DNA of 64,000 nucleotides from Lonsdalea iberica (lineage in GTDB: Bacteria; Pseudomonadota; Gammaproteobacteria; Enterobacterales; Enterobacteriaceae). Where the stretch lies: assembly GCF_002111585.1 (NCBI RefSeq), contig NZ_LUTP01000007.1:61829-125828 (forward strand), given 5' to 3'. Each line of letters opens with the position of its first letter. The first letter of the stretch is position 1. The position numbers and the translations under genes were made by a program. Below the pieces are notes generated by a model. It had not been told where the DNA came from. It ran no database searches and worked only from the letters and a program-made list of their open reading frames with translations. Positions 44,900 through 57,426 of this stretch are shown one piece after another.

Positions 44900-45140
44900 A
44901 ATAAGGCTCCTTTTGAATATGCTCTCGGCCGCGTAGAGGGGTTCCGCCGCTTGGACAGGGGCGAAATTGATTCTATTATGCCTATTACTCAGGAGAGGAG
45001 CGAGCAACGGTAGGCGCTGAGCCGGTCAACCCGTAAGCATTTGCGGTCGACGCGGCGAACACAGCGACACGATGGATAGCTCCTGCACGCAGGGCCAAGC
45101 CCTGACCAGCCACATATGCAATATAGGCAGTAAACCGTTA

Positions 45141-45839
45141 ATGCGATTGGACAAATTTTTATCTCAGCAGTTAGGACTCAGCCGTTCTCTGGTCGCGCGC
45201 GAACTGCGCGCGCAGCGAGTCACAGTCGATGGCGAAGTCATTAAAACCGGCGCTTTCAAGCTGTTGCCGGACCAGATCGTCGAGTTTGACGGTCGTCCCC
45301 TCGAACAACAGCACGGGCCGCGCTATTTCATGCTGCATAAGCCGCAGGGCTATGTCTGTTCTACCGACGATCCGGACCACCCGACTATCCTATACTTCAT
45401 GGATGAGCCGATGGCGCACAAGTTACATGCCGCAGGCCGTCTGGATATCGATACCAGCGGACTGGTGTTGTTGACGGATGACGGGCAGTGGTCTCATCGC
45501 ATCACTTCGCCCAAACATCACTGCGAGAAAACCTATCTTGTGACGCTGGAACAGCCGCTACAGCCAGAAACGGCCGCGCAGTTCGCCGCTGGGATCCAGT
45601 TGAATAATGAAAAAAGTCTGACGTTGCCCGCAAGGCTGGAGCAGGTCGACGACCAACAGGTACGGTTGACCATCAGCGAAGGTCGCTACCATCAGGTGAA
45701 AAGAATGTTCGCCGCGGTGGGTAACCACGTGGTGGCGCTTCACCGGGAGCGTATTGGCGGCATCGTCCTGGATGACGCGCTGGATGAGGGGGAGTATCGT
45801 CCTCTCACGCCGGAAGAAGTGGCCAGCGTCGGGCTTTAG
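45141..45839 (+). CDS. rsuA: 16S rRNA pseudouridine(516) synthase RsuA
   Basis: ATG 45141 ([22 protein letters not shown]) is the family start; the frame extends upstream to 45072. The 232-residue protein has an S4 RNA-binding domain (1-60), then the RsuA catalytic motif GRLDIDTSG (99-107) with catalytic D102, followed by [27 protein letters not shown]. It forms pseudouridine 516 in 16S rRNA. It is divergent from the radD unit and followed by bcr after 152 bases, as in E. coli. Confidence 0.96.
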   Translation: MRLDKFLSQQLGLSRSLVARELRAQRVTVDGEVIKTGAFKLLPDQIVEFDGRPLEQQHGPRYFMLHKPQGYVCSTDDPDHPTILYFMDEPMAHKLHAAGRLDIDTSGLVLLTDDGQWSHRITSPKHHCEKTYLVTLEQPLQPETAAQFAAGIQLNNEKSLTLPARLEQVDDQQVRLTISEGRYHQVKRMFAAVGNHVVALHRERIGGIVLDDALDEGEYRPLTPEEVASVGL

Positions 45840-45991
45840 TCGTCTCTGGGCTGGGGCGTCGTCGGTATGGGGGTCCCTTAGACCCGCGTTTCGTCACTCG
45901 CCCGCGTCCGTCACAGCGGTGGGTGAAAGAGTGCGGGGCCTGGCGATTCATCGTCGTGGGATCGTGTTGTCTATCAGGAGAATGATTTTCA

Positions 45992-47182
45992 GTGCAAGCT
46001 CAACTCCCTTCCCGCGTTGGCCTGATTGTTATTCTGGGCCTGATCTCCATGCTGATGCCGCTGGCGATCGACATGTATCTGCCGGCGCTCCCGGTCATCG
46101 CCAAAGAGTTTAACGTTGAAGCCGGGCGCGTGCAGATGACGCTCAGCGCCTATATCTTCGGCTTCGCCATCGGCCAGATTTTCTACGGCCCGATGTCGGA
46201 CAGCGTCGGACGACGCCCGGTGATCCTCGGGGGCGTGATCATGTTTACGATCGCAGCCGTCGCCTGCGCGCTGGCGCAAACGGTGGAGCAGTTGGTGGCG
46301 ATGCGTTTTCTTCACGGCCTGTCCGCCGCGTCTGCCAGCGTGGTCATCAATGCGCTGATGCGGGATCTGTTCTCCAAAGAAGAGTTCTCGCGGATGATGT
46401 CGTTTGTCATCTTGGTCATGACCGTCGCTCCACTGCTGGCACCTATTTTGGGCGGGGCGCTGCTGTTTTGGTTGAACTGGCACGCCATCTTCTGGACGAT
46501 TGCCGCCGCATCGCTTTTGACCTCTGTGCTGGTCTGGAAATATGTGCGTGAGTCGCTGCCGCCCGAACGTCGACAGCGGTTCAACCTGCAAACGACGCTG
46601 AACAACTTTGTGCTGCTGTTCCGACATCGTCGAGTGATGAGTTATATGCTCGCCAGCGGCTTGTCGTTCGCCGGTATGTTCTCGTTTCTCAGCGCTGGGC
46701 CGTTCGTGTACATCGATCTGAACGGCGTGTCGCCACAGAATTTCGGTTACTATTTTGCGCTTAACATCATCTTCCTGTTCCTGATGACGTTGTTGAACAG
46801 CCGCATCGTGTCGAAAATGGGCGCGTTGTTCATGTTCCGACTGGGCATTCTGATTCAGTTTGTCATGGGGATCTTTCTGGTGGCGGTCTGTGCCTTGCAT
46901 CTGGGATTTCTGCCGCTGGTCGTCGGGGTGGCCATCTATGTCGGCTGCGTGGCGACGGTCGCCTCGAATGCGCTGGCCGTGGTGCTGGGCGATTTTCCGC
47001 ACATGGCGGGGACAGCCTCCTCCGTCGCAGGGACGTTGCGTTTCGGATTGGGGTCGCTGGTCGGCGTTGCGCTGTCGGTGGCGGCATTCCATACGGCCTG
47101 GCCGATGGTCATCAGTATGGTGGTGTGTTCGGGAGGCGCATTGGCGCTTTATTTCTATGCCAACCGGCCTCGTCGACCTTGA
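45992..47182 (+). CDS. bcr: Bcr/CflA-family multidrug efflux MFS transporter
   Basis: A GTG at 45992 starts the 396-residue, 12-helix protein; AGGAG is 12 bases upstream. The drug:proton antiporter signature [13 protein letters not shown] after helix 1 and the MFS A-motif [12 protein letters not shown] (near 65-76) are clear, as is [15 protein letters not shown]. It matches E. coli Bcr (bicyclomycin and sulphonamide export, also L-cysteine). Its position after rsuA and before yejG is as in E. coli. Confidence 0.93.
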   Translation: MQAQLPSRVGLIVILGLISMLMPLAIDMYLPALPVIAKEFNVEAGRVQMTLSAYIFGFAIGQIFYGPMSDSVGRRPVILGGVIMFTIAAVACALAQTVEQLVAMRFLHGLSAASASVVINALMRDLFSKEEFSRMMSFVILVMTVAPLLAPILGGALLFWLNWHAIFWTIAAASLLTSVLVWKYVRESLPPERRQRFNLQTTLNNFVLLFRHRRVMSYMLASGLSFAGMFSFLSAGPFVYIDLNGVSPQNFGYYFALNIIFLFLMTLLNSRIVSKMGALFMFRLGILIQFVMGIFLVAVCALHLGFLPLVVGVAIYVGCVATVASNALAVVLGDFPHMAGTASSVAGTLRFGLGSLVGVALSVAAFHTAWPMVISMVVCSGGALALYFYANRPRRP

Positions 47183-47505
47183 ATCGATCGCAACGTGCCA
47201 CAACGAACAAACACAAATGTTCCTTAATTGTGAATGTTTTGCTCTAAAAAGTGAATAATATGAAAATAACGGTTGAGATATCGGGGGTAAAAGGTTACAT
47301 ATAACAAAAATTACCCCTCATTCGTGATCGCCTTAACAAATTATAACCGCCAGAATGGGTTATCACGAACCGGTCGCCAGCGGGTTTTACCGCGACCAGC
47401 GCCATAGCGCAGGGCTGATGTCAGGCAGGAAGCCCGCGTCGAAGATGTTTTTATTGTGTTTTTATTTTGTAAATTTGCATTTTTGCTTAACCGAGGAAAA
47501 CAGCT
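47183..47505. other. intergenic region between bcr and yejG
   Basis: These 323 bases have no gene. The left third is AT-rich. GAGGAAAACAGCT before the GTG at 47506 is the yejG ribosome binding site. I see no terminator I can support after bcr. Confidence 0.4.
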
Positions 47506-47850
47506 GTGAATAGTCTTCAACTTTCGGTGGTTCATCGTTTGCCGCAAAGTTACCGTTGGTTAACCGGTTGCACGGGTATCCGCGTGGAACCGATCCCCCT
47601 CAACGGCAGCGAAGATGACGATAACCTCATCGGATTTAAGATGTTAAGTCATGATGAAGAAGATGCCCGCCGTATTATGCCGCAGCTGAAACGATCGCTC
47701 GACGAAATCCAGGTAGAGTGCAGCGTGCTGGAATGGGAAGGAGAGACTTGTCTGTTTCTGCACCGTCAGGATGAAAGCACCGCCTTATGCCGTCTGAAAA
47801 ATCTAGGCGTGGCGATTGCCGAGCCTATCAGCGCGCGGTATCCCTTCTGA
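47506..47850 (+). CDS. yejG: YejG family protein
   Basis: A GTG start at 47506 follows GAGGAAAA. The 114-residue protein has the same length as E. coli YejG and matches at both ends (LQLSVVHRLPQSYRWL and CRLKNLGVAIAEPIS). Function is unknown; E. coli yejG has been connected with aminoglycoside response. It is convergent with yejF. Confidence 0.92.
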   Translation: MNSLQLSVVHRLPQSYRWLTGCTGIRVEPIPLNGSEDDDNLIGFKMLSHDEEDARRIMPQLKRSLDEIQVECSVLEWEGETCLFLHRQDESTALCRLKNLGVAIAEPISARYPF

Positions 47851-47876
47851 ACGGCAACCCACCCGCCGGGTTGCTC

Positions 47877-49469
<1,593 letters not shown>

Positions 49470-49470
49470 A

Positions 49471-50496
49471 TCAATACACCTTGCTCGGGTCAAAGGCGTC
49501 GCGCACCGCTTCGCCGATAAAGATAAGGAGTGAAAGGACGAGCGCCATCACCATGAAAATGGTGATCCCCAGCCACGGCGCCTGCAGGTTATTCTTGCCC
49601 TCAAGCAGCAGTCCGCCCAGCGACGGCGATCCCATCGGCAGGCCGAAGCCCAGAAAGTCCAGCGATGTCAGCGTGATAATGGAACCGCACAGAATAAACG
49701 GGAGATAGGTGAGCGTTGCCACCATCGCGTTGGGCAACATACAGCGGAAGATAATCATGATGTCACTGACGCCCATGGCCTGAGCCGCGCGGATGTAGTC
49801 GAAGTTGCGGGTGCGCAGGAATTCCGCCCGCACCACGCCGACCAGCGTCATCCACCCGAACAGTACGGTAATCGCCAGCAGCCACCAGAACGTTGGCTGA
49901 AGCACGCTGGAGAGTAAAATAATCAAAAACAGCGTTGGCATTCCCGACCAGACTTCAATAAAGCGTTGCCCCCAGAGATCAAGCCGCCCGCCGTAGTAGC
50001 CCTGCGTCGCACCGACGACAATGCCGATAATAGAGGACAGCAGCGTGAGTGACAGGCCGAACAGAAGCGATAGACGAAAGCCGTACAGTACCTGCGCCAA
50101 CACGTCCTTGCCCTGACTGTCGGTGCCGAGCAGGTTGTCCCAGGAGGGCGGCGAAGGGAATGCCGTAGTCGTGGCATAATTGATGGTGTCGTAGTGATAA
50201 CCGATCGGCGGCCAAATCGCCCAGCCGTGATCTTCCAGTCGTTTGACCAGATAGGGGTCGCGATAGTCGGCCGCGGTGGCGAACTGGCCGCCAAAGGTGG
50301 TTTCGCTGTAGTCCGCCATGAAAGGAACATAAAAATGACCGTCATAACGCACCAGCAGCGGCGCATCGTTGGCGATCAGCTCCGAAAACAGCGTCACGAT
50401 GAAGAACACCAAAAAAATCCACAGTGACCAGTAGCCCCGACGATTGTGTCGAAAACGCGCCCAGCGGGCCTGGTTGGGCGGGCTCAGTCGGCTCAT
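49471..50496 (-). CDS. yejE: peptide ABC transporter permease YejE
   Basis: The 341-residue protein has an N-terminal helix ([20 protein letters not shown]), a periplasmic insertion (about 45-140) and five further helices, with the permease EAA loop at [25 protein letters not shown]. It pairs with YejB. Its ATG overlaps the yejB stop by four bases and its stop nearly touches yejF. Confidence 0.95.
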   Translation of the reverse strand: MSRLSPPNQARWARFRHNRRGYWSLWIFLVFFIVTLFSELIANDAPLLVRYDGHFYVPFMADYSETTFGGQFATAADYRDPYLVKRLEDHGWAIWPPIGYHYDTINYATTTAFPSPPSWDNLLGTDSQGKDVLAQVLYGFRLSLLFGLSLTLLSSIIGIVVGATQGYYGGRLDLWGQRFIEVWSGMPTLFLIILLSSVLQPTFWWLLAITVLFGWMTLVGVVRAEFLRTRNFDYIRAAQAMGVSDIMIIFRCMLPNAMVATLTYLPFILCGSIITLTSLDFLGFGLPMGSPSLGGLLLEGKNNLQAPWLGITIFMVMALVLSLLIFIGEAVRDAFDPSKVY

Positions 50497-51572
50497 TGGC
50501 GCTCCTCAAAATCAATACGCGGATCAACCAGCGTATAGGTCATATCGCTAATAATATTCAGCAACAATCCGACGATCGTAAAAATATACAACGTGCCGAA
50601 CATGACGGGATAATCGCGTTGCAACGTCGCGTCATAACCTAACAGTCCCAGCCCGTTGAGCGAAAACATCACTTCGATGAGCAGCGAGCCGGTAAAGAAC
50701 ATGCTGATAAAGGTGGCCGGAAAGCCAGCGATGACCAGCAGCATGGCGTTTCGGAACACATGACGGTACAAAATACTCCTCTCGTTCAATCCCTTGGCGC
50801 GAGCCGTGACGACGTACTGCTTGCGGATCTCATCCAAAAAGGCGTTTTTGGTCAGCATCGTCAGCGTGGCGAAGCCGCCGATGACCAGTGCCAACACCGG
50901 TAGCGTGATATGCCACAGATAGTCGGTGATTTTGCCGTACCAAGGCAGAATGTCGAAATGGCTGGAGACTAAACCGCGCAGCGGGAACCAATTCAGATAG
51001 CTGCCGCCCGCGAACAGCACGATTAGCAGGATGGCGAACAAAAACGCCGGGATGGCGTAGCCGACAACGATGAGCGTGCTGCTCCAGGTATCAAAGGTAG
51101 AGCCGTCCCGCACCGCCTTTTTAATCCCCATAGGTATCGAGACCAGATAGATAATCAGCGTGCTCCAGAGTCCCAGCGAGATGGACACTGGCATGCGGTC
51201 TTTGATGAGGCCAATCACCGACTCGCCGCGAAACAGACTGTCGCCGAAGTCGAAGCGCACGTAGTCCCACAGCATCTTGAAGTAGCGTTCGTGCAGCGGC
51301 TTGTCGAAGCCATAGCGCTGCGTGATTTCCTGTATCACTTCCGGATCTAGCCCCCGACCGCCGCGATAGGTATTCTCTACCGAGGGTTTACCGCTAGGGC
51401 CATTGGCGTTGCCGCCGCTGCCATAGCCGCTTAGTTGCCCCATCTCAATCGCGGCGATAGCCTGGTCGACCGGTCCGCCGGGCGCGATTTGTACGATAAA
51501 AAAATTGAGGGTGATGATCGCCCACAGCGTGGGGATCACGAAGAGCAGTCGTCGTAACAGGTAAGTTCCCAT
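50493..51572 (-). CDS. yejB: peptide ABC transporter permease YejB
   Basis: The 359-residue permease starts [24 protein letters not shown], the DppB-type first helix, and has six helices with the EAA loop near [25 protein letters not shown] Gly/Asn/Ser-rich periplasmic loop (about 45-75) is typical of YejB. It lies nine bases after yejA and overlaps yejE. Confidence 0.95.
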   Translation of the reverse strand: MGTYLLRRLLFVIPTLWAIITLNFFIVQIAPGGPVDQAIAAIEMGQLSGYGSGGNANGPSGKPSVENTYRGGRGLDPEVIQEITQRYGFDKPLHERYFKMLWDYVRFDFGDSLFRGESVIGLIKDRMPVSISLGLWSTLIIYLVSIPMGIKKAVRDGSTFDTWSSTLIVVGYAIPAFLFAILLIVLFAGGSYLNWFPLRGLVSSHFDILPWYGKITDYLWHITLPVLALVIGGFATLTMLTKNAFLDEIRKQYVVTARAKGLNERSILYRHVFRNAMLLVIAGFPATFISMFFTGSLLIEVMFSLNGLGLLGYDATLQRDYPVMFGTLYIFTIVGLLLNIISDMTYTLVDPRIDFEERQ

Positions 51573-51581
51573 ATCCAGTCC

Positions 51582-53390
51582 TTATTGCCGTTCGGCCGGT
51601 AGGGTGGCGGCTTTGTCGGTGTCGTACCACCAGCTATCAAATCCCAGCGCGTACGTGGGGCGCACGGCGGGCATGCCGAACTTGTTCCAATAGGCAAAAC
51701 GGTCGTGATTGCTGAACCACATGGGGATCATGAACTGATGCCAGGTCACCACCCGGTCTAGCGCGCGCCCTAGCGGCAGTAATGCTGACTTATCGCCCTG
51801 ATGACGAATAATTTCGTCTATCAGGCGATCAATAGCGGGATCTTGTACGCCGGGGGTGTTGTAGCTTGAGTCGAGATACTTGCTGCTCCAGCTAATCGCC
51901 AGATTGGCGCTGGGGTATGGTTCGGTGGCAAAGGGGCGCGACAGCATATCGAAGTCCCGTTTACGCAGGCGGTTATTGAACTGCGGCGCATCCACCATTC
52001 GCACCGTCATATCGATGCCAAGCCGCTTCAGGCTATGCTGAAACGGCAGCACGAACTGGGCGTTGCCTGCGTTGGAAATCAGCAGTTCGAACCGGAAGGG
52101 CCGGCCGGTCTGCGGGTTAATCAGCTCGTTGTTTTTCAGCTCCCAGCCCGCCTGTTTCAGCAAGTCGAGCGCCTGTAGCAGGTGAGTACGGTCATAACCG
52201 TTGCCGTCAGATTCCGGCGGGCGGTAAGCGGGGCCGAAGACTTCCGCGGGAAGGCGGTCTTTCAGTGGCGTCAGCCACTGCAGCTCGCTGGCGCTCGGGC
52301 TTCCCGTCGCCGCGTACTCTGTGTTTTGAAACAGGCTATTGGCGCGCTGATAGCTGTTATAGAACAGCGCTTTGTTCATCCAGTTGAAATCAAACGCCAG
52401 CGCGAGCGCCTGACGCACCCGCCGATCCTGAAACAGCGGCCTTGTGGTATTGAATACCAGCCAGCGCGTCGACTGTGCCGCCGTGTTCAGCACGTCTTTC
52501 TTCACGATATAACCTCTGGAAAAGTTGCCGCCTTGATACAATGTCGTCCACTGTTTGGGCGAGGTTTCGATGCGCATATCGAAAGCGCCAGCTTTGAAAG
52601 CTTCCAGAGCCACGTTTTCATCCAGATAGTAGTCGTAGCGGATAGAGTCGAAGTTATATAGCCCTTTATTGACCGGCAGGTCGGCGGCCCAATAGTCCTT
52701 TACGCGGGAATATACGACGTATTGACCGATATGATAGTCGGAAATTCGGTAAGCGCCGCCCGCCAGGGGAGGGCGTGTCAGCGGCTCGTTAAACTTGTGA
52801 TGTTCCCAGAACGCTTGGGGAATAACGGGCAGCGTGAGCAGCCCGATCATTTTGTCTTTATCCGGTGTGCCGAAGTCGAACCGCACGGTGTGGGGGGTAA
52901 GAGCGCGGGCGGTGGTGCCTTTGTAATACACGCGAAACTGCGGCACGCCCTGGGTCATAAAGGTATTGAAGGTGAAGGCGACGTCTGAGGCGGTGACCGG
53001 CGAACCATCATGAAAACGGGCTTGTGGGTTCAGGTCGACTTCCAGCCAACGATAGTCGCTGTCGTAGCGGGCGCCGTTGGCGATCAACGGGTAATAGCTG
53101 CCGGACTCATCATCGGAGTTAACGTACAGCGAATCATAAAGCGCTTCGGTTCTGACCGCCGGCAATCCACGTGAGGCAAATCGGTTAAAATTATCGAACG
53201 AGCCTAACGCGCTGAGGGTGATATGCCCGCCTTTCGGAGCCTCGGGGTTGGCGTAGTCAAAATGGGTGAAGTTTTTATCGTACTTTGGGGCGTCCAACAT
53301 GGTGAAAGCAAAAGGCTGTTGCAGCGTCTCCGCTAACCCCGATAGCGGGGACGAGATAAACAGTAAGGTGAAAGCGACGGATTTAAACAT
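51582..53390 (-). CDS. yejA: peptide-binding periplasmic protein YejA
   Basis: ATG 53390 gives a signal peptide (MFKSVAFTLLFISSPLSGLA) on a 602-residue product, close to E. coli YejA (604); the frame continues 34 codons upstream without a signal. The family 5 solute-binding features are present: YALFDAPKYDKNF-like MLDAPKYDKNFTHFDYANP and YLDENVALEAFKAGAFDMR. It captures oligopeptides for YejBEF. The rtn gene that lies between mepS and yejA in E. coli is missing. Confidence 0.95.
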   Translation of the reverse strand: MFKSVAFTLLFISSPLSGLAETLQQPFAFTMLDAPKYDKNFTHFDYANPEAPKGGHITLSALGSFDNFNRFASRGLPAVRTEALYDSLYVNSDDESGSYYPLIANGARYDSDYRWLEVDLNPQARFHDGSPVTASDVAFTFNTFMTQGVPQFRVYYKGTTARALTPHTVRFDFGTPDKDKMIGLLTLPVIPQAFWEHHKFNEPLTRPPLAGGAYRISDYHIGQYVVYSRVKDYWAADLPVNKGLYNFDSIRYDYYLDENVALEAFKAGAFDMRIETSPKQWTTLYQGGNFSRGYIVKKDVLNTAAQSTRWLVFNTTRPLFQDRRVRQALALAFDFNWMNKALFYNSYQRANSLFQNTEYAATGSPSASELQWLTPLKDRLPAEVFGPAYRPPESDGNGYDRTHLLQALDLLKQAGWELKNNELINPQTGRPFRFELLISNAGNAQFVLPFQHSLKRLGIDMTVRMVDAPQFNNRLRKRDFDMLSRPFATEPYPSANLAISWSSKYLDSSYNTPGVQDPAIDRLIDEIIRHQGDKSALLPLGRALDRVVTWHQFMIPMWFSNHDRFAYWNKFGMPAVRPTYALGFDSWWYDTDKAATLPAERQ

Positions 53391-53548
53391 CGGGGCAGCT
53401 GACTCCTGTATAACGTCGTTCAAGCCATGCAGGCCAACGTGTTGATAGGTCGTATTGTGTTGCCGGGTGAAAAGCGTTGGCGCTAAGTACACAGAGGCAT
53501 TTTAGTGTATTCCTCCCGCGTTGGCAGGAGCCGATGCGAGCCAATAAA

Positions 53549-53575
53549 AAACGCCGCGATGAATGTGCGGCGTTT
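53549..53575 (-). terminator. mepS terminator
   Basis: AAACGCCGC / GCGGCGTTT form a 9-bp stem with a 9-base loop; the reverse strand continues in T-rich sequence (TTTTTATTGG). Confidence 0.85.
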
Positions 53576-53615
53576 CGGATTTCGTTTGGTCGGCATCAAC
53601 AGGGAATAAAAAGGA

Positions 53616-54194
53616 TCAGCTGTGCGGACCCTGTGCGAGTACCCGACGTCCTTCCCGATAACGGTGTTTCCAGTAGGTTTCGTCCAGATTGGAGATAGTG
53701 ACGCCGCTGCTGGTTGACGCGTGGACAAACTGCTGGCCGCCGAGATAGATGCCGACATGGCGTCCTGTCGAACCGGCGCGGAACAGGACCAGATCACCAG
53801 GGCGTAATTTATTGCGTTGAATTTTCTGACCGACTTCCTCCTGCTCGTAGCTGGAGCGGGGAAGGTCCATGCCAAATTGTTCGCGGAATGTGCGCTGAAC
53901 AAAGGCGGAACAGTCGATGCCTTTCTTGGTCTGACCGCCTAAGCGATAACGGACGCCTTTCCAGCTTGCGTACTGGTCGAGCAGCTTGGTTTTCACTTCT
54001 ACGTTCTGAACCATCGCTTCGAATTCAGCCTGAGAGGCTTGTAGTGAAGGATCACCATTAACTACACGCCTATCAGTCTGAGAATTTAATGCTGTATCAC
54101 TGTGATTGCTGCTGCAGGCGGTGAGAACAATTGCCACCGCGACGGCAGGCACTGCCCGCCAGATGTATCTCAGCACCGGTTGAGATTTGACCAT
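53616..54194 (-). CDS. mepS: murein DD-endopeptidase MepS (Spr), lipoprotein
   Basis: The 192-residue protein has a lipoprotein signal with lipobox LTAC (Cys27) and an NlpC/P60 domain: catalytic C95 in [11 protein letters not shown]146 in [10 protein letters not shown] and H158 in FVHAS. MepS cleaves D-Ala-mDAP cross-links so that new glycan strands can be inserted; in E. coli it is controlled by NlpI-Prc proteolysis. It stands alone with its own terminator. Confidence 0.95.
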   Translation of the reverse strand: MVKSQPVLRYIWRAVPAVAVAIVLTACSSNHSDTALNSQTDRRVVNGDPSLQASQAEFEAMVQNVEVKTKLLDQYASWKGVRYRLGGQTKKGIDCSAFVQRTFREQFGMDLPRSSYEQEEVGQKIQRNKLRPGDLVLFRAGSTGRHVGIYLGGQQFVHASTSSGVTISNLDETYWKHRYREGRRVLAQGPHS

Positions 54195-54600
54195 TGTTGT
54201 TATATTCCCTTCGTGTCCTTAGCGAACGAAACGATCGCTATATGCTGTATTTGCCAAACGAAATAAGACTCAGGAATCGTTATTTAGGGACAACAACCGG
54301 ATCGCCAAACCGTGCCGAGCAGCACTTTTTCTATAGCAACAGAATCTATAGCGTTTCGCGCGTGGCGGACAATCGTTCATAAATAACAGATTTTGTCGAG
54401 ACTACCGGAATGAAAAAAATATTGCGAGTCATTTTCCTCCTTTTATTTATATGAATTCGTGATGAAATTTTACAAAGAACTCATACAAATCACTGCGGAA
54501 CGGAATAATAGTAGCAGAACAAGGCATTTACAGATGAAAAAGTGGGGAAAAGACGGGAGAACCGCAGCCAAAATGCAGAATGTCTGGCTGCGGCGAAGCC
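54195..54600. other. intergenic region upstream of mepS and downstream of lpxT
   Basis: These 406 bases contain the mepS promoter and leader on the reverse strand. The part from 54400 to 54540 is AT-rich. I see no gene or clear hairpin. Confidence 0.45.
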
Positions 54601-55305
54601 TTACCGCGGGCGGTATTGACCGGGAAGCCGACGGTTAAGGGCATTGAGCAACGCGTCGCTTGCGGGCGTCAGCAGCCACCAGCTCAATCCCACCAAGACG
54701 ACGGACAGTGAGCCGACGGCGATATCCGTGAACCAGTGCGCGCCAATCATCACTCGCGGCAGTGAAAAGACAACGGTGATCAGGACGCCAATGAAAAAGG
54801 CTTTAACGTCGAAGTAACGCAGCATAAAGGCGGCGAAAATCATCAGCATCATACCGTGGTCGCCGGGGAAGCTGTCGCGAGAGGCATCTTTGGTCGGGAT
54901 GCCGGTTAGTTCGCCGACGCGGTTGACGTTCTCGAAGAACAAGGACGGGCTGGCGTGCTGCACGGGCAGCAGATGACCGAGCTGGTTGAGCACTACGGCG
55001 GTGAGCAGCATGACGATCCCCAGGATCAGCAGGCGACGGCGCTCAACGGGGGTCGCCTTAAGATAATAGCGCAGATACAGCGCGCCCATCGCCAACAATG
55101 AGCAGCCGTCAAACGCGCGGTTGTTGGTCATCGCCACCAGCATGAGAAATGTTGGGTTGGTCGCCAGGTGTTGATTAAAATAAAAGAAAATAGTCTCGTC
55201 TATGGCAAACCAGAAGCCGTGATTGGCCGGTAAATACCAGGAAAGAAACAACGCAATGCCGATCGCGTTTAATAAGAGAATCACAGGAATATTTCGTTTA
55301 AACAT
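54601..55305 (-). CDS. lpxT: lipid A 1-diphosphate synthase LpxT (PAP2 family)
   Basis: The 234-residue inner membrane protein has six helices and the PAP2 motifs of LpxT: KDASRDSFPGDHG (near 140-152), then RVMIGAHWFTDIAVGS (near 185-200). TNNRAFDGCSLLAMG is also shared with E. coli LpxT. It moves a phosphate from undecaprenyl pyrophosphate to lipid A at the periplasmic face. It lies 35 bases after yeiR and is in the E. coli order. Confidence 0.94.
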   Translation of the reverse strand: MFKRNIPVILLLNAIGIALFLSWYLPANHGFWFAIDETIFFYFNQHLATNPTFLMLVAMTNNRAFDGCSLLAMGALYLRYYLKATPVERRRLLILGIVMLLTAVVLNQLGHLLPVQHASPSLFFENVNRVGELTGIPTKDASRDSFPGDHGMMLMIFAAFMLRYFDVKAFFIGVLITVVFSLPRVMIGAHWFTDIAVGSLSVVLVGLSWWLLTPASDALLNALNRRLPGQYRPR

Positions 55306-55340
55306 AGGAACTGCTCATTAACTAAAGAATTAAAAATAAA

Positions 55341-56330
55341 TTACTGCATGGCGGTTAAACGGGCTTGTAACAATGCGCCCTGTAGCGAATTCCATTCAGC
55401 TTCGGTCTCATTGATAATCTCTATACGACTATCCGGCGGCGGTGCCGAGCGCGTTTCAATATGAAGATCGTTTTCCTGACGGTTGACCACCAGCGTCCCT
55501 TCCGGAATACGCATTACTCCTTTGATGCGGTTCACCGGTGACAAACGTACCCAGTCAAGCAGCCTCGCCGTGTCAAACACCGACTCGGCATCAAATATCC
55601 AGCCACAGGAATGGTATCCCTGTCCGTGATTAAGCGCACGTCTCCAGGTGGTCTGTCCGTCCAGACTGAGTGCAGCCAATCCCTGACGCGCTGGTTCATC
55701 ATGATGATGGTGGCGGGCGGACGGCAGCTCGGCGCCGCGTTCTCCCGGCAGCTCCAGCAGCGCAGCGTCAATGTTTCCCTGACTCACCGAGAGGAGCCTG
55801 CGCGATTGCCCGACATCGTCGTACCAGCGGCCTAACGCGGCGCGATCGCCATCGTCGTAGGTATCCTGCTTGTTGGCGATAATGACATCCGCCGCCGCTA
55901 GCTGGTCACGGAAGTTTTCGTTTTCCGTATAGCGTGGCTCCGCCAACTGGCGTGCATCCAGTACGCACAACGTTGCCTGTACGGTCAGCCAGGGTTCGTA
56001 AGTCGAGGAACGCAGCAACGACAGAATTTGCTTCGGATGCCCGAGTCCGGTGGGCTCAATGAGCAGACGATGCGGTTTTTTCTGCTGAAGCAGCATGTTC
56101 AGCCCGACTTGCATCGGCAAGCCGTTAACGCAACACAGGCAGCCGCCAGGAATCTCCTTCAACACGGCACCGCGGTCAGCCAGCAAAGCGCCGTCGACGC
56201 CTATTTCGCCGAATTCATTGACCAGCACGGCCCAGACTTCATCAGCCGGTTTCTGGGACAATAGATGAAGCAAGGTGGTGGTTTTGCCGCTGCCGAGGAA
56301 GCCGGTAATCACGTTGACTTGGGTTAGCAC
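55341..56330 (-). CDS. yeiR: zinc-binding COG0523 GTPase YeiR
   Basis: The 329-residue protein has Walker A GFLGSGKTT (10-18), the metal-binding CxCC motif C64-L-C66-C67 in GGCLCCVNG, and the NKQD guanine-specificity motif. A His-rich stretch (ARHHHHDEP) lies near 205-213 and may bind zinc. The C-terminal CobW domain starts near 240. E. coli YeiR binds zinc and hydrolyses GTP as a metal chaperone. It lies upstream of lpxT on the same strand. Confidence 0.94.
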   Translation of the reverse strand: MLTQVNVITGFLGSGKTTTLLHLLSQKPADEVWAVLVNEFGEIGVDGALLADRGAVLKEIPGGCLCCVNGLPMQVGLNMLLQQKKPHRLLIEPTGLGHPKQILSLLRSSTYEPWLTVQATLCVLDARQLAEPRYTENENFRDQLAAADVIIANKQDTYDDGDRAALGRWYDDVGQSRRLLSVSQGNIDAALLELPGERGAELPSARHHHHDEPARQGLAALSLDGQTTWRRALNHGQGYHSCGWIFDAESVFDTARLLDWVRLSPVNRIKGVMRIPEGTLVVNRQENDLHIETRSAPPPDSRIEIINETEAEWNSLQGALLQARLTAMQ

Positions 56331-56397
56331 AGGCGTCTCCCGCAGAAATCAGTGAAACAAGACGCCCGGCATGAACCGGGCGTAGGCACAGTCAGTC

Positions 56398-56970
56398 TTA
56401 ATCGGCGCGACCCATGTAACGGCGTTCCGGGATATGAATACGAATTTTTTCACCGGCGCTGAGGTATTCCGGCACCTGGATTACCAGACCGGTGTTCAGC
56501 GTGGCCGGTTTGTTACGTGCGCTGGCGGAAGCGCCTTTGATGCCGGGCGCAGTGTCGACAATCTCCAGATCGACCGTCTGAGGCAATTCCAGCGCCAGAA
56601 TCTCTCCATCCATCGTCAAAACCTGAATGCCGGGCATGCCGCCGTCAGGAATAAACAGCAGCTCATCTTCGATCTGCTCTTTTTTAAAGTTGTACGGCGT
56701 GTAGTCTTCATCATCCATAAAGACATATTCGTCGCCGTCAATATAAGAGAAGGTCACCTGACGGCGGGACAGCGTGATGGTGTCGAGAATATCGTCACCT
56801 TTAAAGCGCTCTTCGACTTTTAGACCGGTGCGAACATCGGAAAAACGCATTTTGTACAGCGTACTGGCACCGCGGGCGCTCGGACTCTGAATATCGATAT
56901 CTTTGACCAGCAGCAGTTTACCGTTGTAGTTAACGGCCATACCGCGTTTGATTTCGTTAGCTCTTGCCAT
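56398..56970 (-). CDS. yeiP: elongation factor P-like protein EfpL (YeiP)
   Basis: ATG 56970 ([28 protein letters not shown]) gives 190 residues, the E. coli YeiP length; the open frame runs 33 codons further upstream. The three EF-P domains are present: KOW-like N-terminus, OB domain with [16 protein letters not shown], and a C-terminal [29 protein letters not shown]. The loop that carries the modified Lys in EF-P reads SARGAS, as in EfpL. The protein relieves ribosome stalling at certain proline-containing motifs. Confidence 0.95.
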   Translation of the reverse strand: MARANEIKRGMAVNYNGKLLLVKDIDIQSPSARGASTLYKMRFSDVRTGLKVEERFKGDDILDTITLSRRQVTFSYIDGDEYVFMDDEDYTPYNFKKEQIEDELLFIPDGGMPGIQVLTMDGEILALELPQTVDLEIVDTAPGIKGASASARNKPATLNTGLVIQVPEYLSAGEKIRIHIPERRYMGRAD

Positions 56971-57157
56971 GGAAGACATACCTTGTGAAGGGTCAGATAA
57001 ATTTTTGTGGCGACAAGTTACTCGCGCGGCCGGATTCAGGCAAGCAGGATTTACGTCCCACGGCGTCAATGCGCGGAAAAGCGGTAGTCTTTACCGGTGA
57101 TGGCTGATAAGGTCCGCCTTTGTCACCCCGCACCTCATCGCCCATAGGAACTTCGTG

Positions 57158-57412
57158 ATGGACTGTCGTCCCGACTGTGGCGCTTGCTGCATTGCTCCCT
57201 CTATATCGAGTCCGATCCCCGGCATGCCTGAGGGAAAGCCCGCGAACACGCCTTGCATTCATTTGGACGAGCGGATGCGCTGTGGCATTTTTCACTCGCC
57301 GTTACGGCCGTCCGTCTGCGCCAGCCTCCAACCTCAGCGAGATATGTGCGGCGAACACCGGGATGAGGCGCTCATCTATCTTATCCGGCTTGAAAATGCG
57401 ACGGCGCCCTGA
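57158..57412 (+). CDS. yeiW: YeiW, YkgJ-family cysteine-cluster protein
   Basis: ATG 57158 ([24 protein letters not shown]) follows a GTG one codon upstream and gives 84 residues, the E. coli length. The CxxxCGxCC cluster at 3-11 plus Cys in PCIHLDE, MRCGIF, SVCASL and DMCGEH make a putative metal- or iron-sulphur-binding site. Function is unknown. It is divergent from yeiP and convergent with setB. Confidence 0.93.
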   Translation: MDCRPDCGACCIAPSISSPIPGMPEGKPANTPCIHLDERMRCGIFHSPLRPSVCASLQPQRDMCGEHRDEALIYLIRLENATAP

Positions 57413-57426
57413 CGGTTTGCCGTGAG

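Noticed and set aside
45989..47203. 404-codon reverse-strand open frame covering bcr
   Set aside because: The composition is Arg/His/Gln-rich without helices or domains, while the plus strand encodes a clear 12-helix transporter; it is an antisense shadow.
54194..54382. 62-codon plus-strand frame upstream of mepS
   Set aside because: It overlaps the mepS start region in antisense and has no ribosome binding site or recognisable product.
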